Shown here in pieces: positions 1 through 8,788 of a stretch of DNA of 63,494 bases. Within the stretch, counting starts at the first letter, position 1. Every line of letters begins with the position of its first letter. The position numbers and the translations under genes are program-made. The DNA lies in contig CAJOEP010000011.1 in NCBI GenBank assembly GCA_905233445.1, forward strand, positions 1 to 63,494, read 5' to 3'. Source of the stretch: an uncultured Bacteroidales bacterium (GTDB lineage: Bacteria; Bacteroidota; Bacteroidia; Bacteroidales; F082). Below the pieces are notes generated by a model. That model was not told the origin of the DNA, did not search any database, and saw nothing but the letters and a program-made list of their open reading frames with translations.

Positions 1-995
1 CCGAAATAGTCGTTTCCTACAAGTTTCACCAGCTGCGCCACACGGTTGTCGTCCAACTTGTCGAAAATATCGTCGAGAAGCAATATCGGCTTGAAACCAA
101 TTTTCTTATAGTTGAAATCGAACTGCGCAAGCTTCACCGCCACCACAAACGACTTCTGCTGACCCTGCGAGCCGAATCTCTTAACCATATGATTATCAAT
201 GCGGAAACTTAAATCATCTTTATGAATTCCGACATTGGTATATGACGTCGCTTTATCTCTCTCCTGACTTTCATGAAGCAATTGCTCCATCGGCTTGTCA
301 TGCAAAGCACTTTCGTAAACAATGTCAACCTTTTCAGACGTCCCCGACACAATATCGTAATATTTCTGGAAAATAGGCATAAAATCCTTCAGAAACGCCT
401 TTCTTTTCTCATAAATCGGAGTTGCGTAACGAATGATTTGCTCGTCCCAAAGAGCCAGCAAATTGGCGTCAAAATAACGGTTATCCCAGAACTGTTTCAG
501 CTGGGTGTTACGTTGCGCCAACACCTTGTTGTACTGCAGCAAATAGCCAAGATAAACAGAATCAAACTGCGATATCACGCCGTCGATGAATTTTCGACGC
601 AAGTCGCTGCCGTCGTTAATCAAATCGCGGTCGTAGGGCGAAATCATCACAAGCGGGATCTTCCCGATATGATCGGCCAGGCGCTCGTACTCTTTTTTAT
701 TGCATTTGAACGACTTTTTCGCCGAATCTTTCTGCACGCACGAAATGGTCTCAGTCTCGTCGTTATCGGTCACGAAATCGCCGTGGATGGCAAAGAAATC
801 CTCGCCATGACGGATGTTTTGCTTGTCGGTGGTCGTGAAATAGCTCTTGCAGAAAGCCAAATAGTAGATAGCGTCGAGAATATTGGTCTTGCCCGCCCCA
901 TTGAGTCCCACGAAGCAGTTGATTTTCTCGGAAAACTGCAAGTCAGCCGACTCGCAATTCTTGAAATTTGTCAACTTTAACTCCTTGAGATACAT
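1..995 (-). CDS. recF: DNA replication/repair protein RecF (3' end beyond the window)
   Basis: RecF is the SMC-like ATPase that loads RecA at single-strand gaps in the RecFOR pathway. The 331 visible residues start MYLKELKLTNFKN and carry a Walker A (GLNGAGKT, residues 30-37), a signature-like stretch (FGSQGQQKSF, about residues 271-280) and a Walker B (ILLLDDIFDKLD, about 300-313). The reading frame is open to base 1, so roughly the last 30-40 residues lie outside the window. The start codon at 993-995 directly abuts the stop codon of porQ (996-998), so the two are almost certainly co-transcribed and translationally coupled. No frameshift is visible. The family assignment is secure because the order of motifs and the length match RecF rather than other SMC-like ATPases. 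Confidence 0.95.
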   Translation of the reverse strand, partial: MYLKELKLTNFKNCESADLQFSEKINCFVGLNGAGKTNILDAIYYLAFCKSYFTTTDKQNIRHGEDFFAIHGDFVTDNDETETISCVQKDSAKKSFKCNKKEYERLADHIGKIPLVMISPYDRDLINDGSDLRRKFIDGVISQFDSVYLGYLLQYNKVLAQRNTQLKQFWDNRYFDANLLALWDEQIIRYATPIYEKRKAFLKDFMPIFQKYYDIVSGTSEKVDIVYESALHDKPMEQLLHESQERDKATSYTNVGIHKDDLSFRIDNHMVKRFGSQGQQKSFVVAVKLAQFDFNYKKIGFKPILLLDDIFDKLDDNRVAQLVKLVGNDYF

Positions 996-2060
996 TTACT
1001 TAATTATTTTTGAGAAGAAACGGTTCAGATTTGTCGATATAGTGATATAGTTCGGCGAGCCGTAGATGTGCATCTCCGATCTTGAATAGTTGATGCTAAG
1101 CTCCCAAATTCTGATGCCGATGCCGTATGAAAAGCCGCAAAGTCCTTTTGCTGTAGGTGTTTTCAGATTCTGACGCATTCCATAGTTGTAGGCTGCTCTC
1201 AAAACGAGGTTTTTACCGATGTATATCTCACCACCTATTACTATGTGTCTCATCAGGTTATCGGCAAACTTGGCTGCCCCAGACTTCTCTTTCGTGGTGC
1301 CTGTAATCGCGTCGTAATTGCCATCCAAATCGAGTGGATCATCGTATGTCAAGTCCCATTTCTGGATGTTTTCATAGACGACGCTGAACAGGAACGGCAC
1401 ATGTTCCAATCGTTTGGAAATGCCAGCCGACAAATGGAACGGCAGCTTGTTACGGTCGCCTTCAAAGTTGGAATACAGCTCATATCCAATGTTTCTTGCT
1501 GTTGCCGAGAACATCCAGCCGTTGTCGGTGCGATAGCTTGCTGCCACATCAGCTGCCAAGGCAAAGGTTTTATACCTCTCAAATTGAATGCCGGCAAATT
1601 TCACATTGGCACCAATGCTCCAATGCGGCGTAAGTTGGCGCCCCCAGCCTATCATCATATTAAAATCAGAGGACGTGAATGTGCTTCCATCAACATTTCC
1701 TTGCTCATCGGCATATTTCATACTGCCATAGCTGTGAAACTGCATAGTGGCAGTAAAAGTGCCTCTATCATGATCACTGTAAAAATGATGGCCGTATTGA
1801 AGCATACCGTAATTTATGCCAGCATAATAATTGACGTACGACAACACCACATCCTTATGCATTTCGTAGGTTATCAACGACGGGTTGTATGCTGCAAGTT
1901 CAATATCGTTATCGTATATAGACAAAGCTGTATTACCCAAAGCTGCCACCCTGGCCGAGCTTGTCATATCTAGGAAACTATATGCGCCATTCGATGTTTG
2001 TCCTTGAAACTCAATTACAAACACTGTCATTACAAACAATATCAAATAGCGCCTCTTCAT
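996..2060 (-). CDS. porQ: Type IX secretion system protein PorQ
   Basis: PorQ is an outer-membrane barrel protein of the PorV/FadL-like group, required for type IX secretion in Porphyromonas-type bacteria. The 354-residue product starts with a signal peptide (MKRRYLILFVMTVFVIEFQG). It then shows the family N-terminus, a phenylalanine-leucine motif followed by SSARVAALGN and AAYNPSLI, and alternating strands to a C-terminal aromatic end. The start at 2058-2060 was chosen because it begins the signal peptide; an in-frame ATG ten codons upstream would place charged and polar residues before it. It lies between nusB and recF on the same strand, with zero spacing to recF. Its presence implies that the organism has a T9SS; no other T9SS gene is certain in this window. 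Confidence 0.85.
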   Translation of the reverse strand: MKRRYLILFVMTVFVIEFQGQTSNGAYSFLDMTSSARVAALGNTALSIYDNDIELAAYNPSLITYEMHKDVVLSYVNYYAGINYGMLQYGHHFYSDHDRGTFTATMQFHSYGSMKYADEQGNVDGSTFTSSDFNMMIGWGRQLTPHWSIGANVKFAGIQFERYKTFALAADVAASYRTDNGWMFSATARNIGYELYSNFEGDRNKLPFHLSAGISKRLEHVPFLFSVVYENIQKWDLTYDDPLDLDGNYDAITGTTKEKSGAAKFADNLMRHIVIGGEIYIGKNLVLRAAYNYGMRQNLKTPTAKGLCGFSYGIGIRIWELSINYSRSEMHIYGSPNYITISTNLNRFFSKIIK

Positions 2061-2090
2061 AACTTCTAATTGGTAACTGGTAACTGCCAA
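2061..2090. repeat. Short degenerate repeat before porQ
   Basis: The 30 bases between the nusB stop and the porQ start contain an imperfect tandem of the unit GTTACCA/GTTGGCA (minus strand: GTTGGCAGTTACCAGTTACCA, here shortened to its units). It occupies the whole ribosome-binding region of porQ. No function can be assigned. Confidence 0.4.
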
Positions 2091-3053
2091 CTATTTTTCT
2101 AGCAGTCCCAGTCCTTTTTTCTCAATCCTCCCCGCTTCCGCAAGCTTCTTCGCCAGCTTGTCGAGGATTCCGTTGACGAAAATCTTGCTCTTCGGAGTAC
2201 TGAAATACTTTGAAATCTCGATATATTCGTTCATTGTGACCTTAACAGGGATATAAGGGAAACACACGAATTCGGCAAGTGCCATCTTCAGTATTATCAT
2301 GTCCATAAGGCAGATACGTTCTTTTTCCCAGTTGTTGGTATTGTCGGCGATGAGTTTGCCGAATTCCTCGTTGTGAGCCAACGTTTCGCGGAACAGCATC
2401 TGCACAAACTTCTCGTCGGCCTTCTCCTCCGCTGTATCTGATTTGTAAATTGATGGCAGTTTTGAGTTGACGTCGAAATTCTTCATTTTTGTGAAGAATT
2501 CGATAAGCATAGAGCTAACTAAATGATAATCATCGCAAAAATAGATGCTCTTGTCCTCATAAAAATCTTGAAGCACATCGAGGTCAGCAAAATATTTCAT
2601 CACCATTTCGACGATAAACTTCTTATCGCTTGAGAAGCTTTCGTTTTTGTCGGCCATATATTTCTTGTATTCCTGGGTGTCTTTCATCATCATGTAGTAT
2701 TTCTTAACCACATCCTGATGGTCGTCGGCCCAGTTGATTTTCAACGCGGCTTCCTGTTTTTTGAAATCCACATTATCTTCAATCAGATTAAGCAGACGAT
2801 TGTTGACATATTTCATATTCGGATGCAAATCGTCATATGTCGGAATGAATTTATGCCTGTTTTCGGTAATCTTATTCGCTGCAAAGCGTTTTGTTTCAAC
2901 GAGAAACGACAACTGCCAGATGAAAAGCTCGTACAGTTTGTCGATGCTATCAAGCAAATTCTTAATTCCGTTGTTGATGTTCGACTCACCCGATTCTATA
3001 TAGGCGTAGAGAGCCTGTAACACCTTGATTCTCAAAAATCTTCTAGTTAACAT
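2091..3053 (-). CDS. nusB: Transcription antitermination factor NusB, long Bacteroidota form
   Basis: NusB binds boxA RNA together with ribosomal protein S10 in rRNA antitermination complexes. The product has 320 residues, about twice the length of the Escherichia coli protein. The typical NusB N-terminus (MLTRRFLRIKVLQALYAY) is followed by a long insertion, and the RNA/S10-binding fold resumes in the last 100 residues (EKERICLMDMIILKMALAEF, then a conserved NEYIEISKYFST segment and a FVNGILDKL helix). This long form is usual in Bacteroidota. A -7 element on the minus strand (3080-3087) gives a leader of about 20 nt. porQ and recF follow 30 nt downstream of the stop on the same strand, so this is probably the first gene of a nusB-porQ-recF operon. 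Confidence 0.9.
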   Translation of the reverse strand: MLTRRFLRIKVLQALYAYIESGESNINNGIKNLLDSIDKLYELFIWQLSFLVETKRFAANKITENRHKFIPTYDDLHPNMKYVNNRLLNLIEDNVDFKKQEAALKINWADDHQDVVKKYYMMMKDTQEYKKYMADKNESFSSDKKFIVEMVMKYFADLDVLQDFYEDKSIYFCDDYHLVSSMLIEFFTKMKNFDVNSKLPSIYKSDTAEEKADEKFVQMLFRETLAHNEEFGKLIADNTNNWEKERICLMDMIILKMALAEFVCFPYIPVKVTMNEYIEISKYFSTPKSKIFVNGILDKLAKKLAEAGRIEKKGLGLLEK

Positions 3054-3079
3054 GATTAAAAACTTTAAAAATCAGTTTG

Positions 3080-3087
3080 CAAAAATA
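3080..3087 (-). promoter_or_regulatory. Promoter -7 element of nusB
   Basis: TATTTTTG on the minus strand matches the Bacteroidota -7 consensus TAnnTTTG, about 27 nt upstream of the nusB start codon. Confidence 0.6.
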
Positions 3088-3093
3088 CAAAAA

Positions 3094-5052
3094 TTATCGT
3101 TTCATCAACATTCTGAACAAGATATTAAAATCTTTCAGAACGGTGTAATCGCGAGCATACATTACATTCAAGCGGCTTTTCGCTTCGTCGTCAAGTTCGC
3201 TTGAGACTATCGAGGCTGGATTGTAAATACCCTTTTTGATTTCAGGAAGTCGTTGACCATCATTGGCTTCAGTCGGGCAATAACCCACCCATGAATATTT
3301 TCTGAATAGTACTTTAAAGCAGTTTCCGAGGAATTTGACGGGATTTTTAATAAACCAGGCCATGAAAATCCAGAAAACGATGCCGAAAAATGATATTGAA
3401 AAGTCAAAAAGTCTCTTTTTTCTGCGATTTGGAACTGTATTAATCGTGCGGATATCAACGGTATAGAGGTCGCCGCGGGTGTTTATCGAGTTGCTGCCAA
3501 TGATTGAAAGAGTATCGACCGGCGCGATTTTGTAATCCAGATTGCTGGCGTGCCATTCGACCATTTTATCTATAATCTCCTGATGTGTGATATCTTTCGA
3601 GCAGAAAATAATCTCCGTAATCTTGTAAATACCGATAATATCAGGCACTTGCGCAATATTTCCAAGATAATGTTCAGGAATGTCCTTACCGCTGTTTGGC
3701 GCTACCAAACCTATGAAATCAGGTTTAATGGAAGTGCTTTTAAGAAGCTGTCCCACACGCTGTGTCTCGTCGAAATTTCCAATAACCAAAAATCGTTTTT
3801 TAGCATTTTTACCATATTGAAAATCAGAAAGTTTAAGTATATAACCTAAAGTTCTACTTAAAGTCATTTGGAGAGCCATCCAGACGGTTCCGAAGAGTAT
3901 CAGAATCCTCGAAAAATGGAGACTTTCGGGCAGCAGAGCATAGAGCATCAAGATCAAAACGCTGCCTATCATCACGCCGCCTGCAGCTTGAGGAATACGG
4001 TACGGCTTGTCGTAACCACCGGTGAAATAAGCTGTTGCCAGCCATATCAAAATGTAAATCGGTAGAATTATTGTGAAAAGCGGCGTTATCGGATAAGAAC
4101 CGACACCGTCATAAATCATATAATGTCCCCAAATGTAGCTGATGGCAGCGAGACCCGAATAGCCTAACACCACATCGGTGAGTGGCATGTAAACCTTGCC
4201 CAAAAACTGCGACATCAACGCGAGGAATGCCCTGAAATATATGGCGAAGTTAATGAAGAATGAAAACAGTCTGGCACGTTTCTGACCGAAATGTTTCTTG
4301 GCAAAGATTTCCATTGCTTTATAGAAAACGAGGACGTAATTTACGCTGGTTTTCTTGGTGCTTTCACCTTTATAATGAATTATTCTGGTTTCCGGGAAAT
4401 AATAGTTTTTATATCCCGCCAAGGTGATTCTGTATGACAAGTCGATATCTTCACCATACATAAAGAACGTCTCGTCGAGAAGACCGCATTTGTCGAGGGT
4501 CTCGCGACGCATGAGCATATAAGCGCCAGCCAAAATATCCACTTCGTTCACTTCATTTTCAGGAAGATATCCGAGATGATATTTCGAAAAACGTTTTGAA
4601 TGCGGGAACAGCTTGGAAAGCCCGAAAATCTTATAGAAAGCGGTCATCGGGGTGGGCAGTCCGCGCTTCGATTCCGGCAGAAACTGACCCTTGCCGTCCA
4701 CCATCTTCACGCCTAGTCCGCCTGCATCGGGATGCGAGTCCATGAAAGCGATGCACTTGCTGAATGTGTCGTCCTCGACAACAGTGTCGGGATTAAGCAG
4801 CAAAACATACTCCCCCGTCGATATTCTTATTGCCTGATTATTGGCCTTTGCGAAGCCCACATTGTCTTTATTGGCGATGACTTTCACCTCCGGAAACTTT
4901 GCGGCCAGCATCTTCAGCGAGCCGTCAACAGAGTTGTTATCGACCACAAACACTTCACCTTCAATGCCTTGCATGGCGCGACGAACCGAATAGAGACATT
5001 GTTCTAGAAAATGCTCGACATTGTAATTCACTATGACGACCGAAAGCTTCAT
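3094..5052 (-). CDS. Family 2 glycosyltransferase fused to a membrane and Rossmann-like domain
   Basis: The product (652 residues) begins MKLSVVIVNYNVEHFLEQCL, a classic GT2 (GT-A) start. It has a DxD-type acceptor region (LLLNPDTVVEDD, about residues 95-106) and a rhamnosyltransferase-like segment ending MYGEDIDLSYR. Residues about 270-400 hold several hydrophobic helices. A Rossmann-like part follows (KRFLVIGNFDETQRVGQLL, about 420 onward), resembling the CoA/nucleotide-binding half of WcaJ-type polyprenyl sugar transferases, and then another membrane helix, but no catalytic bacterial sugar-transferase domain is recognisable. It probably adds a sugar to a lipid-linked or surface glycan. The start at 5050-5052 was preferred over an upstream in-frame ATG because it begins the GT2 fold. 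A divergent sugar-transfer gene lies across a shared promoter region. Confidence 0.8.
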   Translation of the reverse strand: MKLSVVIVNYNVEHFLEQCLYSVRRAMQGIEGEVFVVDNNSVDGSLKMLAAKFPEVKVIANKDNVGFAKANNQAIRISTGEYVLLLNPDTVVEDDTFSKCIAFMDSHPDAGGLGVKMVDGKGQFLPESKRGLPTPMTAFYKIFGLSKLFPHSKRFSKYHLGYLPENEVNEVDILAGAYMLMRRETLDKCGLLDETFFMYGEDIDLSYRITLAGYKNYYFPETRIIHYKGESTKKTSVNYVLVFYKAMEIFAKKHFGQKRARLFSFFINFAIYFRAFLALMSQFLGKVYMPLTDVVLGYSGLAAISYIWGHYMIYDGVGSYPITPLFTIILPIYILIWLATAYFTGGYDKPYRIPQAAGGVMIGSVLILMLYALLPESLHFSRILILFGTVWMALQMTLSRTLGYILKLSDFQYGKNAKKRFLVIGNFDETQRVGQLLKSTSIKPDFIGLVAPNSGKDIPEHYLGNIAQVPDIIGIYKITEIIFCSKDITHQEIIDKMVEWHASNLDYKIAPVDTLSIIGSNSINTRGDLYTVDIRTINTVPNRRKKRLFDFSISFFGIVFWIFMAWFIKNPVKFLGNCFKVLFRKYSWVGYCPTEANDGQRLPEIKKGIYNPASIVSSELDDEAKSRLNVMYARDYTVLKDFNILFRMLMKR

Positions 5053-5066
5053 ATCCTTTAAAACTG

Positions 5067-5074
5067 CAAAGATA
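5067..5074 (-). promoter_or_regulatory. Promoter -7 element of the GT2 fusion gene
   Basis: TATCTTTG on the minus strand, 14 nt from the chosen ATG. It supports the start at 5052 rather than the upstream in-frame ATG at 5079, which would lie before the promoter. Confidence 0.65.
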
Positions 5075-5121
5075 CGCAAAATATTATTGCAACGATTTTT
5101 TATTTTGTAAAATAATTTCGT

Positions 5122-5129
5122 TATCTTTG
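5122..5129 (+). promoter_or_regulatory. Promoter -7 element of the 5146 gene
   Basis: TATCTTTG on the plus strand, 16 nt before the ATG at 5146. It forms a divergent promoter pair with the element at 5067-5074. Confidence 0.65.
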
Positions 5130-5145
5130 CGCTTTATTTGAAAGT

Positions 5146-6540
5146 ATGGATTTGAACAGAAAGATACGATTTGGCGTTTTGGTTGAGTCAGCTACCTTTG
5201 AATGGTGGCAGCAAGATACTGTTAAGTTGTTGATTGACAATAAAATAGAACATATTTTCACCGACCGCGACCTCGCCGGGCACACAGCTGAAAAGCTTGA
5301 TTTCGTCCTTTCGTTCAGAGCCGATGAGCCGGAAGAAGAGCATTTAAAAAACATCAGATACGGAGTGTGGAAATTTTGTTACGACGGTCTCAGCGAATTT
5401 TTGAAAGGTATACCTTGTTGTGTAGTGTCACTGTGCCAGATTACCAATAAAAAAGATAAACCTTTGATACTCAGACATTTGACATTAGACACAATACTTC
5501 ATTCCTACAAAGCGAATCGCAACAGGATGCTAAAGGAAATGGAGATTCTGCCTTTGCAAGTTTGCAAAGAGTTGATTGTCAATGGAATACTCGAACCAGA
5601 GCTGTCGCAGCCTAAGTCTCCTACTCTGAATTCGCCGAAAAATCCAAGTGTGATAAGATATTTCTGGCTCAGCATCTGGCGCAGATTTGCTTTCCATTGG
5701 AACTATTTCTTCAAGCAGGAAGACTGGAATGTGGGGTATTATTTCAACACAAATCCAGACGAGACCCATTGGCTGAAACCACCGAAAACTGATTATTTTG
5801 CTGATCCTTTCGTGATTTCCAACGACAAGGATACTTATCTTTTTTTCGAATGGTTCTCTAACAAAAGAGGAAAGGCTGATTTGGCAATTGCAAAGAAATC
5901 GGAGAATTTTGAGACATATCACAAAATCACTGATTTTCCCGAGCATCGCTCCTACCCTTTTGTATTTGAGTATCAAGGTGTTATATATTGTATTCCGGAG
6001 GCGCATCGCACGAATAAAATCTCATTATACCGTTTTGTAGAGACGCACGGTCGTGCGTCTCTACAATGGGATTGCGATTTATTGCAAGGATGTTTTGTCG
6101 ATTCAACATTACATCACCACATTGACGGGAAATGGTATTTATTCACGACGCCACAGAAGCAGTCGCACTCACATCTGATAATCTTTGTAGCCGACGATTT
6201 GCGGGGTCCTTACCGGCCGCATTTCAACAACCCTGTGAAAGTCGATTGCAGCGATTCGCGACCGGCAGGAAAGATACAAAACATAGACGGTGAATTGGTT
6301 CGTTCGGGACAAAACAGCACTCATCACTATGGTGAAAGTATTACTTTAAATAAGATAATACAATTAGATGAATATCAATATATTGAAAAAACGATAAAAG
6401 AGATAAAACCTGACGTGAAATGGACATATAACAAAGGCATCCACACCATCAACAGCGACGGGGAAATCACTGTGTTTGATGCCAAAAGATTTACGTTTAC
6501 ATGGAAAGGATTTATTCAACAGATTAAACAAAAATGTTAA
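5146..6540 (+). CDS. Glucosamine inositolphosphorylceramide transferase-like protein
   Basis: The 464-residue product has two parts. Residues 1-185 (starting MDLNRKIRFGVLVESATFEWW) resemble the formyltransferase-like N-terminal region found in bacterial members of this family. Residues about 190-464 form a five-bladed beta-propeller-like domain with WNVGYYFN, then DYFADPFVIS and YLFFEWF, the hallmark of the glucosamine inositolphosphorylceramide transferase/GH43-like family. A role in making a surface glycan is inferred from the neighbours, a GT2 gene and a flippase; the actual substrate is unknown. The last 7 bases overlap the flippase start, which indicates translational coupling. A 32-bp perfect palindrome (6035-6066) lies in frame within the propeller part and encodes residues about 297-307, apparently an inserted repeat that was tolerated. 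Confidence 0.65.
   Translation: MDLNRKIRFGVLVESATFEWWQQDTVKLLIDNKIEHIFTDRDLAGHTAEKLDFVLSFRADEPEEEHLKNIRYGVWKFCYDGLSEFLKGIPCCVVSLCQITNKKDKPLILRHLTLDTILHSYKANRNRMLKEMEILPLQVCKELIVNGILEPELSQPKSPTLNSPKNPSVIRYFWLSIWRRFAFHWNYFFKQEDWNVGYYFNTNPDETHWLKPPKTDYFADPFVISNDKDTYLFFEWFSNKRGKADLAIAKKSENFETYHKITDFPEHRSYPFVFEYQGVIYCIPEAHRTNKISLYRFVETHGRASLQWDCDLLQGCFVDSTLHHHIDGKWYLFTTPQKQSHSHLIIFVADDLRGPYRPHFNNPVKVDCSDSRPAGKIQNIDGELVRSGQNSTHHYGESITLNKIIQLDEYQYIEKTIKEIKPDVKWTYNKGIHTINSDGEITVFDAKRFTFTWKGFIQQIKQKC
6035..6066. repeat. REP-like perfect palindrome inside a coding region
   Basis: Two 15-base perfect arms (TTGTAGAGACGCACG and its reverse complement) are separated by GT. The reading frame of the host gene runs through it. 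The GTAGAGACGC core resembles dispersed palindromic repeats known from Bacteroidota and cyanobacteria. Confidence 0.85.
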
Positions 6541-7826
6541 AGAAGATATTTGGAACATTCGGCACTCGTTTTTTAAACGCCATATGTGGATTTGTGACGT
6601 TATGGTTCGGCTCGCATTATCTTGGAGCGGAGGCTTGGGGCGTGGGCGGTGTCGTTCTGCTCGATGTGTCGCTGCTCCTCATTGGAGTCGAGTTTCTCGC
6701 AGGCAGCGGGCTTATATACTTCACTCCGAGAAAATCGTTTCGCACTTTAATGAAGATATCATACATCTGGAGTGCTCTTGTGTTGGCGTTTTATGCGCTT
6801 ATTGTGTTCATTTGCTCTTTGATAATACCCAAATCTTTGAACGAATTCATACCCGAGGGCTATCATGGAATTGTTTTGCTGTTGGTTTTCATTTATAGTT
6901 TGCACAATTTCAATCTCACTACCCTTCTTGGGAAAGAGCGTGTCGGAACTAATAACATATTGTTTATCATACAGTTCATGACCCAGATGGTCTCGATGCT
7001 GGTGTATATTTTTGTGTTCGACATACGAAATGCCGATGCATTTGTTTACTCGTTTTTGACAGGATATATTGTCGGTTACCTGTGTGGGTTGACACAGATT
7101 TTGCCATATCTGAAAGAAAGAGGCGATGAATCCGTTTGGACTACCATCAAAGAGATGTTGCGTTTCGGTTCAATCATACAGGTTTCGACTCTAGTCTCCA
7201 TGCTTAACCGCAGGCTTAGCTATCTGATAATCAGAAGTTTCTGGGGTGATGCGCACGTAGGGGTTTATAATGCCGCCACCCAAGTGTCGGAATCGCCCAA
7301 GATGATTGGATTAAGCATAGCTATGGTGCAGTTTTCGAAGATAAGCAATTTGACAGACAACAACTTAGCTGCAAAAATCACTTTACAATTGGTTAAGATG
7401 GCCACTATCCTTACTGCAGTTTGTGTGGTTGTGATATGCGTTATTCCAACCAGTGTTTATTCATGGCTTTTCACCAGTGATTTCGCCCCGATGCGCTCGA
7501 TAATGATTGCATTGGCGCCGGGAATAATATTTATGGCAGCGCATATGGTATTCGTACATTATTTTTCAGGAACCAACCGTCCTCAATACGACCTTTACGG
7601 TGCTCTCATCGGGCTGGCTGTCACAATACCGGCGCTTTATCTCCTCATCCCGCCATTCGGTATGATTGGCGCAGGTGTTTCTGTATCAATAACTTATTTC
7701 TCCATAACGGCATACAACTGGATTATTTTCAGAAAAATAAACAAAGTATCCGCGAAGGAGTTGTTGGTGACGAGAGAAGATGTAAAGATGCTGGCAGCGG
7801 AAATCAAAGGGATTTTCAGCCATTAA
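6534..7826 (+). CDS. Oligosaccharide flippase (Wzx/MATE-like polysaccharide exporter)
   Basis: The 430-residue protein is almost entirely hydrophobic, with about 12 predicted membrane helices and short loops. It starts with the amphipathic run MLKKIFGTFGTRFLNAICGF typical of PST/MVF-superfamily flippases. A charged segment (LRFGSIIQVSTLVSMLNRRLSYLIIRSFWG) precedes the second half, as in Wzx proteins. It would move undecaprenyl-linked sugars across the inner membrane. The gene overlaps the upstream sugar-transfer gene by 7 bases and so belongs to the same small surface-glycan operon. It ends 6 bases from the convergent DMT transporter gene, with no obvious terminator between them. Confidence 0.8.
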   Translation: MLKKIFGTFGTRFLNAICGFVTLWFGSHYLGAEAWGVGGVVLLDVSLLLIGVEFLAGSGLIYFTPRKSFRTLMKISYIWSALVLAFYALIVFICSLIIPKSLNEFIPEGYHGIVLLLVFIYSLHNFNLTTLLGKERVGTNNILFIIQFMTQMVSMLVYIFVFDIRNADAFVYSFLTGYIVGYLCGLTQILPYLKERGDESVWTTIKEMLRFGSIIQVSTLVSMLNRRLSYLIIRSFWGDAHVGVYNAATQVSESPKMIGLSIAMVQFSKISNLTDNNLAAKITLQLVKMATILTAVCVVVICVIPTSVYSWLFTSDFAPMRSIMIALAPGIIFMAAHMVFVHYFSGTNRPQYDLYGALIGLAVTIPALYLLIPPFGMIGAGVSVSITYFSITAYNWIIFRKINKVSAKELLVTREDVKMLAAEIKGIFSH

Positions 7827-7832
7827 ATGTTG

Positions 7833-8726
7833 TTATAATCTCTTTTTCTGGGAATAAGCCGTAATCACCACTGCGCTTAAAATCAGCACGATTCCTATTG
7901 CGAGGCGGGTGCCGAAAGGCTCGTTGAACACGAAGATTCCTATTAAAACAGCTGTAAGAGGCTCCAGGGCGCCAAGAATTGCCGTAGGTGTCGCTCCCAC
8001 ATTTTTGGAGGCATAAACCATCAGCACGAGCGATAAAGTAGCTGGAACGACAGCGAGCCAGCCTGCATAGAACCAACTGACGGCATTGTGCGGAAGCCTG
8101 AGAGGCTGTCCGGTAAGCCAGGCGAAAACCGCCATTCCTACAGCGCAATAGAGAATCACGTAGAAATTGATTTTAAACGACGACATCTCAAGCGGACAAC
8201 GATTCACCACGATGATATAGATGGCATATGTAAGGGCTGAAACGAGCACCAGAATCACTCCGAGGGTGTTCAAAGCGCCGCCGGCATCGCTCCAGTAAAG
8301 AAGAAGCACTCCTACAAGCGACAGAACGATAGCCACTATGGTCTTAAAACCAGCTTTCTCCTTGAAAAACAGGCCCATAATAACCGCCGTCATGATGGGA
8401 TAAGTGAACAATAGCGTCGATGCGACACCTGCCGCAATGTATTTGAAGCTGAAATACAAGGTCATGGATGAAGCCGTGAAAAGCAGACCTAATGCAGTAA
8501 GAGTTCCGAATTCACGTTTCGTGACTTTCAGGTTTTCTCTCCTGATAATCAATATGATAGAGACAATAATCCAAGCCATGCTGAAACGGCTGAACAGCAC
8601 CGAGTTGGTGTTCATTCCCTGCTCGTACAGCTTCAGAGCACCCAGCGGATTGGTGCCGTAAAACACCGCCGCCAAAATACCGCAAATCGTGCCGAATACT
8701 TTTTTATTTGAAGTTATATTTTTCAT
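7833..8726 (-). CDS. EamA/DMT-family transporter
   Basis: The 297-residue protein has about ten hydrophobic helices in two repeated halves, each an EamA unit: the first near ICGILAAVFYGTNPLGALKLY, the second near LGVILVLVSALTYAIYIIVVNR. The conserved pattern ILGALEPLTAVLIGIFVFNEP in the last third is the usual EamA signature. Members export amino acids, purines or other small metabolites, but the substrate cannot be told from sequence. The gene is divergent from parE, and the two share an intergenic promoter region of about 60 nt. Confidence 0.85.
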   Translation of the reverse strand: MKNITSNKKVFGTICGILAAVFYGTNPLGALKLYEQGMNTNSVLFSRFSMAWIIVSIILIIRRENLKVTKREFGTLTALGLLFTASSMTLYFSFKYIAAGVASTLLFTYPIMTAVIMGLFFKEKAGFKTIVAIVLSLVGVLLLYWSDAGGALNTLGVILVLVSALTYAIYIIVVNRCPLEMSSFKINFYVILYCAVGMAVFAWLTGQPLRLPHNAVSWFYAGWLAVVPATLSLVLMVYASKNVGATPTAILGALEPLTAVLIGIFVFNEPFGTRLAIGIVLILSAVVITAYSQKKRL

Positions 8727-8741
8727 TTTTCAAAAATCGTG

Positions 8742-8749
8742 CAAAATTA
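8742..8749 (-). promoter_or_regulatory. Promoter -7 element of the DMT transporter gene
   Basis: TAATTTTG on the minus strand, about 15 nt upstream of the ATG at 8726. Confidence 0.55.
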
Positions 8750-8762
8750 AGATATTTTTTAC

Positions 8763-8770
8763 TATCTTTG
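8763..8770 (+). promoter_or_regulatory. Promoter -7 element of parE
   Basis: TATCTTTG on the plus strand, 18 nt before the chosen start at 8789. An in-frame ATG upstream at 8708 lies before this promoter and so is unlikely to be the start. Confidence 0.7.
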
Positions 8771-8788
8771 CAAAAAGTTTTTGAGAAC

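Noticed and set aside
273..980. Plus-strand open frame of 235 codons
   Set aside because: It lies antisense to recF, whose motifs and coupling to porQ are clear; its translation matches no known protein.
1245..1973. Plus-strand open frame of 242 codons
   Set aside because: Antisense shadow of porQ; low-complexity composition and no recognisable domain.
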